Origin: Agathobaculum sp. Marseille-P7918
Lineage (GTDB): Bacteria; Bacillota; Clostridia; Oscillospirales; Butyricicoccaceae
DNA: 64,000 bases
Reading direction: 5' to 3'
NCBI RefSeq assembly: GCF_900625105.1
Contig: NZ_UYYD01000001.1
Coordinates: 558,001 to 622,000 of the forward strand
Part shown: positions 9,310 to 17,233 of the stretch, one piece after another
Layout: each line of letters starts with the position of its first letter
How positions within the stretch are numbered: position 1 is the stretch's first letter
Made by a program: the position numbers and the translations under genes
Notes under the pieces: generated by a model
The model's input: only the letters and a program-made list of their open reading frames with translations
What the model was told of the DNA's origin: nothing
The model's database searches: none

Positions 9310-9900
9310 TTATAAATGGGCTCGCCACTGACAATCTGTGATTTCCAGATTACTGAACACCGCTTTAAACGAGGAGTCTTCCGGGCTGCACGCATAAATT
9401 CCAAAAGTGATCTCACCGTCCCCGTTCCACAGGTGACAAATGCGCATCTGCTGGAAATGCACGCCGTCCTCGCTGCATTCCACGCAATAATCGCTCTCCC
9501 GGCGGCTGAGCCGGTACCACATCTCCCGTACACCGGCCGAAATATCCGTAGTGGCCCAGTCGGAATACCCATGATTGGTCACTACGCTGCCCAGCCGCTG
9601 AATTCGCTCATTTTCATATTCGATGGATGCTTTCAGCCAGTTCTCACTATCCAGATAAACCGCCACGCCGCACTGGTCGAAGCGATGCTTGCTCTCAAAC
9701 CGGGTTCGAACGGTAAAGGAAAAATACTTCTCGTCCGTCCGGGTCTGGAGCACCGGAGCGTTGTCATTTTGAAAACCATAGTAAGTGCGCTGCCACAGAT
9801 CGGTGTGGGGTTCCGTCACAATTTCCACCGTATCCGGCGTGATCACCGCATTTTGTGGTTTTCTTGTCCAAAGCAGTTCTTGAGATAAAAACTGTGCCAT
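9310..9900 (-). CDS. DUF1349 domain-containing protein
   Basis: A 196-residue cytoplasmic protein of the DUF1349 beta-sandwich family, which has a concanavalin-like fold. Typical segments are HTDLWQRTYYGF, RTRFESKHRFDQCGVAVYLD, WLKASIEYEN and VTNHGYSDWATTD. Members are often linked to carbohydrate utilisation, but no reaction is established. The start at 9900 follows a GGAAGG site; an upstream in-phase codon has none. It is a single-gene unit. Confidence 0.85.
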   Translation of the reverse strand: MAQFLSQELLWTRKPQNAVITPDTVEIVTEPHTDLWQRTYYGFQNDNAPVLQTRTDEKYFSFTVRTRFESKHRFDQCGVAVYLDSENWLKASIEYENERIQRLGSVVTNHGYSDWATTDISAGVREMWYRLSRRESDYCVECSEDGVHFQQMRICHLWNGDGEITFGIYACSPEDSSFKAVFSNLEITDCQWRAHL

Positions 9901-10196
9901 AGAAATATCCTTCCTTTCGTACTGATGCATCACGTTTTTCTCTATCATACCATATATCTCAGCATATTACCATCGAGCCCCCTTTCCATTTCTGCTTTTT
10001 CCAGACATGCATGCAGCTGGTATCGCCCTGCTTGCGAATTCTTTTTGGGAATACGCCCTGATCGGCGTGTTATGCAGTTAATACCACGCCTGCTTTGGAA
10101 ACGCGCAAACCCATCCACGATGGAAAAACCTTAAACCCACCGGAACACTACCAGAAGCGGAAACTTTCCAGCAAAGCCTTTGGTCGAAAAACAACC

Positions 10197-10225
10197 TTGA
10201 CTACACATTTAACCGCAGTTACAAT
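10197..10225 (+). promoter_or_regulatory. Candidate sigma-A promoter in the 9901-10404 gap
   Basis: TTGACT (10197-10202), a 17-bp spacer and TACAAT (10220-10225) give a good match to consensus. It would make a leader of about 170 bases before the acetyltransferase. Nothing else is recognisable in this 500-base gap. Confidence 0.55.
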
Positions 10226-10404
10226 ATTTTCATATCCGGGTGCCGCGCACATGATCGAGTTCACGAGACCAGATGTTCACATTGCCCTGCTCGAATCAAA
10301 ATTTCGCAAAATTGTTTGGTTTTGCTGATTTCCCCCTATTGTCGCACCAAACTTTCCAAATGCGTTCTTTTCCTTTTGTTGCAATTTTGTGGAGGTACTG
10401 AAGC

Positions 10405-10986
10405 ATGATCATTAAAACGGAAAGACTGATCCTGCGTCCGTTTCTGGAGACAGACGCGGCGGATGTCTATGAATATCTGAAAGAGCCTGCGGTCAACTGC
10501 TTTGCCTGCATGAAGCTGAACTCTCTGGATGAGGCCAGGAAAGAAATGAAAAAGCGTCTTGACGAGACGGAGTACTATTTTGCCATTGCTCTGAAAGACG
10601 GCGGCAAGGTGATCGGTGAAATTAGCGCCTACCTGGAAGCAGGCGAGCCGCACGCGGATGAAGCGCCTGTGCGTGACACATTCAGCCCCTGCTGGATGCT
10701 GAACGAAAACTACCAAGGCAAAGGGTACGCCTTTGAGGCGGCCCATGCGTTCTTTGCTTATCTCTTTTCCCAGAAGGGTGCAAGGCGCATTTACGCCTAT
10801 ACCGAGGACTATAATCTTGCCAGTCAGCACCTGTGTGAAAAGCTGGGCATGCGCCGGGAGGGCGTTTTTCTCGAATTCATCTCCTTCGTGACAAACCCCG
10901 ACGGCACACCCAGGTATGAAAACACCGTACAGTATGCCATCCTGAAAAAAGAGTGGGACCAAAAACAGCTTGGTCAGATGCGCTGA
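10405..10986 (+). CDS. GNAT family N-acetyltransferase (RimJ/RimL type)
   Basis: A 193-residue acetyltransferase. It opens with the RimJ/RimL signature MIIKTERLILRPFLETDAAD and carries the acetyl-CoA loop YQGKGYAFEAAHAF near residue 110, then RIYAYTEDYNLASQHLCEKLGMRREG, typical of enzymes that modify protein N-termini or small amines. GGAGG precedes the start. The gene is followed after 15 bases by a DUF3795 gene, probably in one transcript. The acceptor is unknown. Confidence 0.9.
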   Translation: MIIKTERLILRPFLETDAADVYEYLKEPAVNCFACMKLNSLDEARKEMKKRLDETEYYFAIALKDGGKVIGEISAYLEAGEPHADEAPVRDTFSPCWMLNENYQGKGYAFEAAHAFFAYLFSQKGARRIYAYTEDYNLASQHLCEKLGMRREGVFLEFISFVTNPDGTPRYENTVQYAILKKEWDQKQLGQMR

Positions 10987-11001
10987 AGGGAGAACGCCTC
11001 G

Positions 11002-11355
11002 ATGAATGATATAGAGCAAATCGGCTGCTGCGGCGCGTATTGCAGGACCTGCCGCGAATATCAGAGCACCTGCAAGGGCTGCAAAACGGGGTATCTGGAC
11101 GGTTCCCGGAATCTGAGCCGAGCCAAATGCAAGATGAAGAAATGCTGTCTGACCAGAGGCCATATCACCTGCGGGGACTGCACGGAGTACGCGTTCTGCG
11201 AGACCATCCAAGCCTTTGTCAACCACCCCGGCTACAAATACTTCAAATACAAACAGGCGCTGGAGTTCATCCGCGCCCACGGTCACGCCGACTTCTTGAA
11301 AGCGGCAGAACACTGGAAAAATGCTTACGGCAAATACCCCGAACAGGACACCTGA
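11002..11355 (+). CDS. DUF3795 cysteine-rich protein
   Basis: A 117-residue protein of the DUF3795 family. The N-terminal 65 residues hold many cysteines in closely spaced pairs (CCGAYCRTC, CKGC, CKMKKCC, CGDC), which suggests a zinc or Fe-S site, followed by an alpha-helical tail. Function is not established for the family. A second, longer member lies at 42932 and a third is a fragment at 15785. The gene is likely cotranscribed with the acetyltransferase. Confidence 0.85.
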   Translation: MNDIEQIGCCGAYCRTCREYQSTCKGCKTGYLDGSRNLSRAKCKMKKCCLTRGHITCGDCTEYAFCETIQAFVNHPGYKYFKYKQALEFIRAHGHADFLKAAEHWKNAYGKYPEQDT

Positions 11356-11362
11356 AAGAAGC

Positions 11363-11405
11363 AATACCGCCCGCTGAACATCCACGCATTTCAGCGGGCG
11401 GTATT
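11363..11405. terminator. Intrinsic terminator
   Basis: A 16-bp perfect stem (AATACCGCCCGCTGAA and complement) with an 11-base loop lies 8 bases after the DUF3795 stop. It ends the GNAT-DUF3795 unit and could also serve the converging regulator gene. Confidence 0.85.
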
Positions 11406-11466
11406 CTTTGTCTATTACATATTGAAAACTGCTATACCTTGGGGGATTTGCGGTCCTCTGGTGGGA

Positions 11467-12084
11467 TCATTTTTTCAGCCGGTAGTGCCCCCGGCCCGTC
11501 TTGGCGAGCAAGCCCTCGTCGCACAGCTTTTTCAAGACCCGCTGAAGCTGACGGCGGCTGCAATGAAGCGACTGAAGGGCGTGGTTTACCGAAGAGATCT
11601 CGTGGTCTGCTTGTACTTTACGCAGGAAAAACAGCACCTTCTCCTCCAGCGTCTGGGCAGAGGCGGTCATCACGGCGGACAGGGACAGTTTCCCCGCCAG
11701 TTGACTCAGCACGAACCGCAAAAACACCGGATCGTTCTCCAGAACACTCTGGTTTTCCCGGAACGGCATGGCAAGGCAAAGCACCGTCTCCGCAGCTTCG
11801 ATATAGAGCGACTGATTGCCCGCTCCGCTGAATTCCATGTCCCCCAGCAACGTCCCGCTGGCCGCTTTTGAAATGTATCGGATGGAGCCGTCCTCGGTGA
11901 GATGATAGATGGACACGCTGCCCTTTACGATGATATAAAACTGGCTGAGGAACTGGAGCGGGTCGTTGAGGATCTCGCCCTTTTCAAATTCAATCAGCTG
12001 CATCACCGGCGGCCGCTGCCGGAAATGGGCCTGCTGCTCCCCAAAGAAGTGCTCCAGCAGGTCTCTGTCCACGATTTCTTTCAT
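11467..12084 (-). CDS. Crp/Fnr family transcriptional regulator
   Basis: A 205-residue regulator with an N-terminal cyclic-nucleotide-binding-like beta roll (about residues 20-130, containing GSVSIYHLTEDGS and GTLLGDMEF) and a C-terminal winged helix-turn-helix (SRRQLQRVLKKLCDEGLL, about 175-192). There are no FNR-type clustered cysteines, so an oxygen-sensing cluster is unlikely; it resembles the YeiL-like group. It is divergent from the MATE pump gene across a 92-base gap holding an inverted repeat of Crp/Fnr type, so it probably regulates the pump and itself. Confidence 0.88.
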   Translation of the reverse strand: MKEIVDRDLLEHFFGEQQAHFRQRPPVMQLIEFEKGEILNDPLQFLSQFYIIVKGSVSIYHLTEDGSIRYISKAASGTLLGDMEFSGAGNQSLYIEAAETVLCLAMPFRENQSVLENDPVFLRFVLSQLAGKLSLSAVMTASAQTLEEKVLFFLRKVQADHEISSVNHALQSLHCSRRQLQRVLKKLCDEGLLAKTGRGHYRLKK

Positions 12085-12109
12085 CCCAAGGCACCTCTTT
12101 TCGTCTCCA

Positions 12110-12127
12110 TTGTGCCATATGACACAA
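12110..12127. promoter_or_regulatory. Crp/Fnr-type operator between regulator and MATE gene
   Basis: TTGTG-N8-CACAA; the inner bases also pair (CATATG core), giving an 18-bp near-perfect dyad with one mismatched pair. A TATAAT at 12148-12153 for the pump gene lies just downstream. Confidence 0.6.
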
Positions 12128-12176
12128 ACAATTGCAACGGGAATCCATATAATAGAGCCTTGTGGAGGTAGAAAAT

Positions 12177-13511
12177 ATGGATTCTTTTTTCAATACAAAA
12201 CACTTATACCGCAGCTATTTCAAGATGGCGCTCCCTGTGGTGCTGGGGCTTGTGGTCACGCTGGTCTACAACCTGGCGGACACCTTTTTCATTGCGCAGA
12301 CCAACGATACGAACCTGATCGCCGGCGTGTCCCTCTGCGCACCGGTGTTTACCGCCCTGATGGCCTTCGGAAACATCTACGGTCAGGGCGGCAGTTCGCT
12401 GATCTCTCGGCTGCTGGGTGAGCAAGATGAGGATGGCGTGAAGCGGGTCAGTTCCTTCTGTTTTTACATTGCCCTGGCCACCGGCATCGTTCTGGCCGTG
12501 CTCATGACGGCGTTCAACCGCCCGCTCCTGACATTGCTGGGCGCAGACGCCAACACACTGCCCCATGCCTTTCAGTACTATATCGTGCTGGCAGTCTGCG
12601 CGCCTATTATGGTGCTCAGTTTTATTCACTCCAGCCTCGTCCGCTGTGAGGGGATGTCCACCGAGTCCATGATCGGCACTGTACTGGGTGCGGTCATCAA
12701 CATCATCCTAGACCCCATTCTCATCTCCGTGGTGGGCATGGGTGCCATGGGCGCGGCTGTGGCAACAGTGATCGGCTATTTTTGCAGCGTCCTCTATTTC
12801 CTCTGGCTGCTCCATAAAAAGAGCCGCTGCCTGTCTGTCACCCCCTCGCTCTGCCGGGTCAGCAGCAAAGAGCTGCGCCAGATCCTGGGCGTGGGCGTGA
12901 CGGCGGCCTTGAGCAATCTCATGCAAAGCCTGTGCGTCATCGTGGTCAATCAATTTCTTCTGCCATACGGCAATGATAAGATCGCCGCTATGGGGATCGT
13001 GCTGAAGATCAATATGATCGCCCAGCTGGTCCTTACCGGCTTTGCCTTCGGCGGCGTGCCGCTGTTCGGGTATCTGTATGGCGCCCGGCAGCGGGAGGAG
13101 ATGAAAAAGCTGGTACGGTTCTGCCTTGGTTTCATGTCCGCGCTCTCTCTGGTGCTGACGGCTGCCCTGTGCCTCTTCGCGTCGCCTCTCATGGGCGCCT
13201 TTGTAAAGGACGCCGCCATGATTGCCACGGGTGCCGAGATGCTCCGTTGGCAGGCGGCCTCCACGGTATTTGCCGGCATTGTGCTGCTGCTGACAGTGCT
13301 GTTTCAGGCAGTGGGCAAGGTAGGGCCCTCCTTCGTGCTGTCCATCAGCCGCCAGGGCGTAGTCTTTGTGGCGGCGCTGCTGGTGTGTGTGAAGCTCTTT
13401 GCTTACAACGGCGTACTGATGGGACAGGCGGTGGCGGATGTGGTCAGCGCCCTCATCGCTCTGAGCCTGCTGGCGCTCTGTTATCCCATGGCGCCGAACC
13501 GGCCGGAGTAA
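12177..13511 (+). CDS. MATE family multidrug efflux transporter
   Basis: A 444-residue membrane protein with about 12 hydrophobic segments in two related halves, the usual MATE length. The family's opening pattern is present (MALPVVLGLVVTLVYNLADTFFIAQ, then a GQGGSSLISRLLG segment). Such proteins export cationic drugs or metabolites by Na+ or H+ antiport. An earlier in-phase GTG lies inside the GGAGG ribosome site, so the ATG at 12177 is the start. It is divergent from the Crp/Fnr gene, its likely regulator. Confidence 0.92.
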   Translation: MDSFFNTKHLYRSYFKMALPVVLGLVVTLVYNLADTFFIAQTNDTNLIAGVSLCAPVFTALMAFGNIYGQGGSSLISRLLGEQDEDGVKRVSSFCFYIALATGIVLAVLMTAFNRPLLTLLGADANTLPHAFQYYIVLAVCAPIMVLSFIHSSLVRCEGMSTESMIGTVLGAVINIILDPILISVVGMGAMGAAVATVIGYFCSVLYFLWLLHKKSRCLSVTPSLCRVSSKELRQILGVGVTAALSNLMQSLCVIVVNQFLLPYGNDKIAAMGIVLKINMIAQLVLTGFAFGGVPLFGYLYGARQREEMKKLVRFCLGFMSALSLVLTAALCLFASPLMGAFVKDAAMIATGAEMLRWQAASTVFAGIVLLLTVLFQAVGKVGPSFVLSISRQGVVFVAALLVCVKLFAYNGVLMGQAVADVVSALIALSLLALCYPMAPNRPE

Positions 13512-13658
13512 TAAAAGCAAAAGGGCGCGTACCCAAACAAAAAGCGGCGAATTCCGGGGCTTCCGCCCTCCAGCGCGGCAGAGTGTTCCAATTATGTTGA
13601 ACATCATACCAAATAAACACCCATTCCCGATGAATTTTTTCTTAATGCTCCTATAAGA

Positions 13659-13687
13659 TTGACAGGCCTTGATGCTGACGGTATGAT
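13659..13687 (+). promoter_or_regulatory. Sigma-A promoter
   Basis: TTGACA (13659-13664), a 17-bp spacer and TATGAT (13682-13687) lie about 45 bases upstream of the broken ferredoxin-flavodoxin gene. Confidence 0.75.
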
Positions 13688-13732
13688 ACCCTTGTAGTCA
13701 GATAATCACAGCAAGAAAAACGAGCGTAAACG

Positions 13733-14393
13733 ATGATTTTCTATTTTTCCGGAACAGGTAACTCGGCGTGGGCGGCCCGGCAGATCGGCTTTGTATTCCC
13801 GATCTATACCTGGGGTGCGCCGAAGATTATGGCGGACTTTGCGAAAAGGCTGCCCAAGCCCCCGTCATTCACCTTTGGCGTCTGCACCTGCGGCGGGGAT
13901 GCAGGTCTTGCTATGAAGCAATTTTCCAAGCTGTATCCCCTCAACAGCAGCTACAGTCTGGTGATGCCCAACAACTACATCATCGGCTCCGACACCGACG
14001 AGGAGGGGAAGATTCGTCAAAAGATCAGCGCCGCCCGGGCGGAACTGGAGCGGATGGCTCAGGAGATTCAGCAGCAAGAGCCGGTATACCGTGTCCATGA
14101 GGGTGGTCTGGCCAGAGTGAAGTCCCATCTTGTGAGCTTCTGGTGCAATAAATTTGTCCGAAGCGCAAAGCCCTTCTTTTGCGGGGGACAGCTGCAACGG
14201 CTGCGGCCTGTGTGCCGCAAACTGCCCCGTCCACGCCATCGCCATGAAGGATGGCAAGCCCGTCTGGGCGGCACAGTGCTATCAGTGCATGGGCTGCATC
14301 AATGCCTGTCCCCAGCAAGCCATACAATACGGAAAGGCCACCGTCGGGCGGCGCTACACCATCCGGGCCTACCTGCTCCAGGACGAGCAATGA
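13733..14393 (+). pseudogene. EFR1-type flavodoxin-ferredoxin fusion, frameshifted and internally deleted
   Basis: The N-terminus is flavodoxin-like (MIFYFSGTGNSAWAARQI, then FVFPIYTWGAPKIM). The segment normally between these two motifs, some 25-30 residues, is missing. The C-terminus carries two 4Fe-4S motifs (CNGCGLCAANCP and CYQCMGCINACP) but lies in another frame. One extra T in the run at 14176-14179 explains the shift: removing it joins AKPFF to AGDSCNGC. An intact protein would move electrons between FMN and Fe-S centres. It still has a consensus promoter. A sequencing error could explain the shift but not the deletion. Confidence 0.85.
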
Positions 14394-14404
14394 GGTGAGC
14401 GAGC

Positions 14405-15127
14405 ATGAAAACGAAGCGAATATCTCGTCGCAAAAAATGGCTGCTGGCAGGCGGAATTTTTCTGCTAATCCTGGCCATCCTGGCGGGCGCATTTATCTGG
14501 TATGTATCCGATTACTACCGGGCGGAGGATGTGGCCCTGGAGGTGCTGGCGCAGGACAGTACCATCAAAGTGCAGGACAATCTGACCATCCTGTCCCCCA
14601 GCTATCCCACCAATACCGCCATCATTTTCTATCCCGGCGCCAAAGTGGAGGCAGAGGCCTACCTGCCCCTGCTGGAGCAAATCCGACAACTCGGTGTCAC
14701 CTGTATTCTGGTTCATATGCCCTTCCATATGGCGATTTTTGATGCCAACGCGGCGGAAGAAGTGATGGCGCAGTTCCCTGAGTACCAGCACTGGTATATG
14801 GCCGGTCACTCCATGGGTGGGGCCATGGCCTCTCAGTTTGCCGCAGACCACCCGGATGAGGTGGACGGCCTCATCCTGCTTGGGGCCTACCTCTACGGTG
14901 ACTATCCGGAGGAAGATACCCTGACCATTTACGGCTCTCTCAACCAGAGTGTGGAGGACAAAATCGACTATACGGAGAACATTGTGGAGATCGAGGGCGG
15001 CAACCACGCCCAGTTCGGCAACTACGGCCCCCAGAAAGGAGATCTCCCCGCCACCATCTCTGCTGAGGAACAGCAGAAACAGACCGTAGAGGCCATTAGG
15101 AGCTTTCTCACGCAAAGGGATACATAA
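14405..15127 (+). CDS. Membrane-anchored alpha/beta hydrolase
   Basis: A 240-residue protein with an N-terminal membrane anchor (residues 10-30), then an alpha/beta-hydrolase domain with nucleophile elbow GHSMGG (about residue 139) and a late histidine in GGNHAQFGNYG, the catalytic His of this group. FYPGAKVEAEAY supplies the oxyanion region. Family members of this size act as carboxylesterases or lipases at the outer membrane face; the substrate is unknown. It starts 11 bases after the end of the broken flavodoxin gene, in the same orientation. Confidence 0.87.
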   Translation: MKTKRISRRKKWLLAGGIFLLILAILAGAFIWYVSDYYRAEDVALEVLAQDSTIKVQDNLTILSPSYPTNTAIIFYPGAKVEAEAYLPLLEQIRQLGVTCILVHMPFHMAIFDANAAEEVMAQFPEYQHWYMAGHSMGGAMASQFAADHPDEVDGLILLGAYLYGDYPEEDTLTIYGSLNQSVEDKIDYTENIVEIEGGNHAQFGNYGPQKGDLPATISAEEQQKQTVEAIRSFLTQRDT

Positions 15128-15129
15128 CG

Positions 15130-15237
15130 GAACAGGGCTATGCGTTGAATTTCGGTCAAGGCCGGTTCCATCACGAGATTTATTTGAGCGATGTACGACG
15201 GTGCAAGCCGGAAAAGCTGGAGGCCGTCATCCGTTAG
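15130..15237 (+). pseudogene. C-terminal fragment of a GyrI-like domain gene
   Basis: Thirty-five codons without a start encode the end of a GyrI-like small-molecule-binding protein. Residues FHHEIYLSDVRRCKPE are identical to the intact gene at 42300-42935, and the DNA is also close. Everything upstream of this tail is absent, replaced by the hydrolase gene that ends 3 bases earlier. It is the first of three fragments of that operon found here. Confidence 0.85.
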
Positions 15238-15266
15238 CCCATTCAACGAGCAGAGGGAGGAAGAAG

Positions 15267-15776
15267 ATGGTTCCGATCATTCGCAAAATACGCCCCGAAG
15301 AGTACGATCTTTTGCGGGAATTCCTCTATCAGGCCATCTACCTGCCGGAGGGCGTGGAGCCGCCGCCCCGGTCGGTAGTGGATCTGCCGGAGCTGCAGGT
15401 CTATGTTATGGATTTCGGCACACGGCTTGGTGACCATTGTCTGGTCGCCGAGGTTAAAGGCAAAGTGGTGGGGGCAGCGTGGTGCCGCATTATGGAGGAC
15501 TACGGCCACATCGATAACGGCATCCCCTCTCTGGCCATCGCGTTACTGCCTGCGTATCGCGGGCGTGGGATCGGGACGCGGCTATTAAAGGGACTTTTAC
15601 TTCTGCTCCGGGAGAATGGGTATCTGCGGGCATCCCTCTCTGTCCAAAAAGATAACCCGGCCCTGCATCTCTACCAGCAGATAGGATTCAAAGTTGTGAA
15701 GGAAAAGGGCACAGAATATTTGATGCTTTGGGACGACACCGTCCAGAGCTTTGACGGTCTCTCCCCCATTCGCTGA
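15267..15776 (+). CDS. GNAT family N-acetyltransferase
   Basis: A 169-residue acetyltransferase. The start at 15267 follows GGGAGG at correct spacing. The GNAT core shows the conserved acetyl-CoA loop PAYRGRGIGTRLLKGLLLLL (about 103-122) and the late HLYQQIGFKVVKEKG strand-helix. It sits between operon fragments but appears complete itself. The acceptor is unknown. Confidence 0.88.
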   Translation: MVPIIRKIRPEEYDLLREFLYQAIYLPEGVEPPPRSVVDLPELQVYVMDFGTRLGDHCLVAEVKGKVVGAAWCRIMEDYGHIDNGIPSLAIALLPAYRGRGIGTRLLKGLLLLLRENGYLRASLSVQKDNPALHLYQQIGFKVVKEKGTEYLMLWDDTVQSFDGLSPIR

Positions 15777-15784
15777 AACGGGAC

Positions 15785-15867
15785 GAGACCCCGTTTTGCT
15801 GGGAGTGCCCGGAGCAACCCTGTTCCCGGTATAAAGAGTTCGGTGAAGGGGATTCTTTGTCCCCTGC
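15785..15867 (+). pseudogene. Internal fragment of a DUF3795 gene
   Basis: An 83-base piece encodes FCWECPEQPCSRYKEFGEGD, which aligns with FCWECPEYPCSRYEGFDDGD of the intact gene at 42932-43489. No start or stop belongs to it. It runs directly into a fragment of the next gene of the same operon. Confidence 0.8.
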
Positions 15868-15927
15868 TATCTGAAGCGTCGGTAGAAACTGTATCTGGAT
15901 GATTTGCGGAAAGAACTGCAAAAATAG
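15868..15927 (+). pseudogene. C-terminal fragment of an SRPBCC-domain gene
   Basis: Twenty codons encode YLKRR-stop-KLYLDDLRKEL, matching YLKRQQKLYLDDLRKEL at the end of the intact gene at 43494-43919. There is an in-frame TAG where the paralogue has CAG, and a stop after the last residues. It is fused out of frame to the DUF3795 fragment. Confidence 0.8.
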
Positions 15928-16000
15928 GGGCTGTTACTTTGCGTTGCTTGCGGCAACGGGCCATTTTGCCCTACAATGTGAGCGAAAGGAGTGAGCCCAT

Positions 16001-16513
16001 ATGCTCAATGAAAACATCAAAGCACTCCGGAAATCCAAGGGACTTTCCCAGCAGGATCTTGCCGACAAGCTGAATGTGGTACGGCAGACCATTTCCAAAT
16101 GGGAGCAGGGATTGTCCGTCCCAGACGCCGATCTGCTCATCGCCCTGTCGGAGGCTCTGGAGACACCCGTGAGCACCCTGCTGGGCGAGACGGTGACCGA
16201 GACAGAGGCAGATACCGTCAAAGCCCTCTCGGAAAAGCTGGAAATCATCAACCTGCAGTTTTCCCGGAGAAAGGCTTTCCGAAGAACAGCCCTCCACTGG
16301 TCACTGATCACATTCTGCGCGCTCATCGTGGCTGTATTTGCAGCCTTGGCAGTTATCAGCAGCCCTTATCTGGGCTGGGATTTCAGCGACCCGGAGACCG
16401 CTGTGATGGGCACCGTTTTTCACGCCTTCGAGTGGGGCTTTGTCCGTCTGGCGCCCTTCGCCCTGGTGGCAGCCTTGGTCGGTGTTTTTCTGACACGGAA
16501 AAACACCGTCTGA
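16001..16513 (+). CDS. XRE-family regulator with two membrane segments
   Basis: A 170-residue protein: an N-terminal lambda-repressor-like helix-turn-helix (residues 5-60, GLSQQDLADKLNVVRQTISKWE), a linker, and two hydrophobic segments (about 100-122 and 146-165). Such membrane-tethered XRE proteins are common in Clostridia. GAAAGGAG precedes the start. The signal sensed is unknown; a role in envelope stress is a guess. Confidence 0.85.
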   Translation: MLNENIKALRKSKGLSQQDLADKLNVVRQTISKWEQGLSVPDADLLIALSEALETPVSTLLGETVTETEADTVKALSEKLEIINLQFSRRKAFRRTALHWSLITFCALIVAVFAALAVISSPYLGWDFSDPETAVMGTVFHAFEWGFVRLAPFALVAALVGVFLTRKNTV

Positions 16514-16624
16514 ACTCAGCGAAACCATTGCCAACGAATATGCCCCAAGGGCACCTTCAAGGTGGTCGCCCATTTTCTTCCACTTGTAAAAATCTCCTTG
16601 ATGGCATCTTTCCAATGGTTATTC

Positions 16625-17008
16625 TTACGGCTCCGTCTCATAAGGCCAAGTGTTGATGCCGCCAAATTCGTAGATATTGGTGTAGCCGAGTTCGGCCAGT
16701 GTGGAGGATGCGGTCTTGCTGCGGTTCCCGCTGCGGCAATAAACCAAAACCGTAGAGTCCTTCTCTGGGATTACCTCTGCAGCGGTCGTTTCATCAATAG
16801 TGCCCGCCGGCAGCAGCACAGCATCAGGAATATGGCCGCTGTCGTATTCCTCCTGCTCCCGCACGTCCAAGACGATGACCTCCTGCGTGTCCATCATTTC
16901 TTTGGCCGTTTCCTGCGTGATTTGGTGGTAGGACTCGTCTGAAGCATTCCCGCCGCACCCAGTCAGCAGCAAAAGAAAGGAAATCAAAAGCGGTAAAATC
17001 CGTTTCAT
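16625..17008 (-). CDS. Rhodanese-like lipoprotein
   Basis: A 127-residue lipoprotein: signal peptide with lipobox LLTGC (Cys at about residue 18), then one rhodanese domain with VLDVREQEEYDSGHIPDA and the active-site loop CRSGNRS. The catalytic Cys is present, so sulfur transfer or thiol chemistry at the outer membrane face is likely. GGAGG lies upstream of the start. It is a single gene convergent with the XRE gene. Confidence 0.9.
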   Translation of the reverse strand: MKRILPLLISFLLLLTGCGGNASDESYHQITQETAKEMMDTQEVIVLDVREQEEYDSGHIPDAVLLPAGTIDETTAAEVIPEKDSTVLVYCRSGNRSKTASSTLAELGYTNIYEFGGINTWPYETEP

Positions 17009-17233
17009 CTAAGTACCTCCAAAAGACAGCTACAAAGTTCTTGTATATTCCTTTGCCGTGTAATGTATACCGTAATAAGCGAGGGAAATGTTTCAGTCGT
17101 TCAGCGGTCTGCTCCAGACTTCGGCCCTGTAACAGTTCTGCTGATCTCCAAAATGACAACTAAAAGATCAGTGTCGTCTGAAAAAGCAGGAGCTCCTGCA
17201 ATACTTTCTCTTTTGCAGCTTGGGCAATATCCC

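Noticed and set aside
12162-12176. GTG start for the MATE gene at 12162.
   Set aside because: That GTG lies inside the GGAGG ribosome site serving the ATG at 12177.
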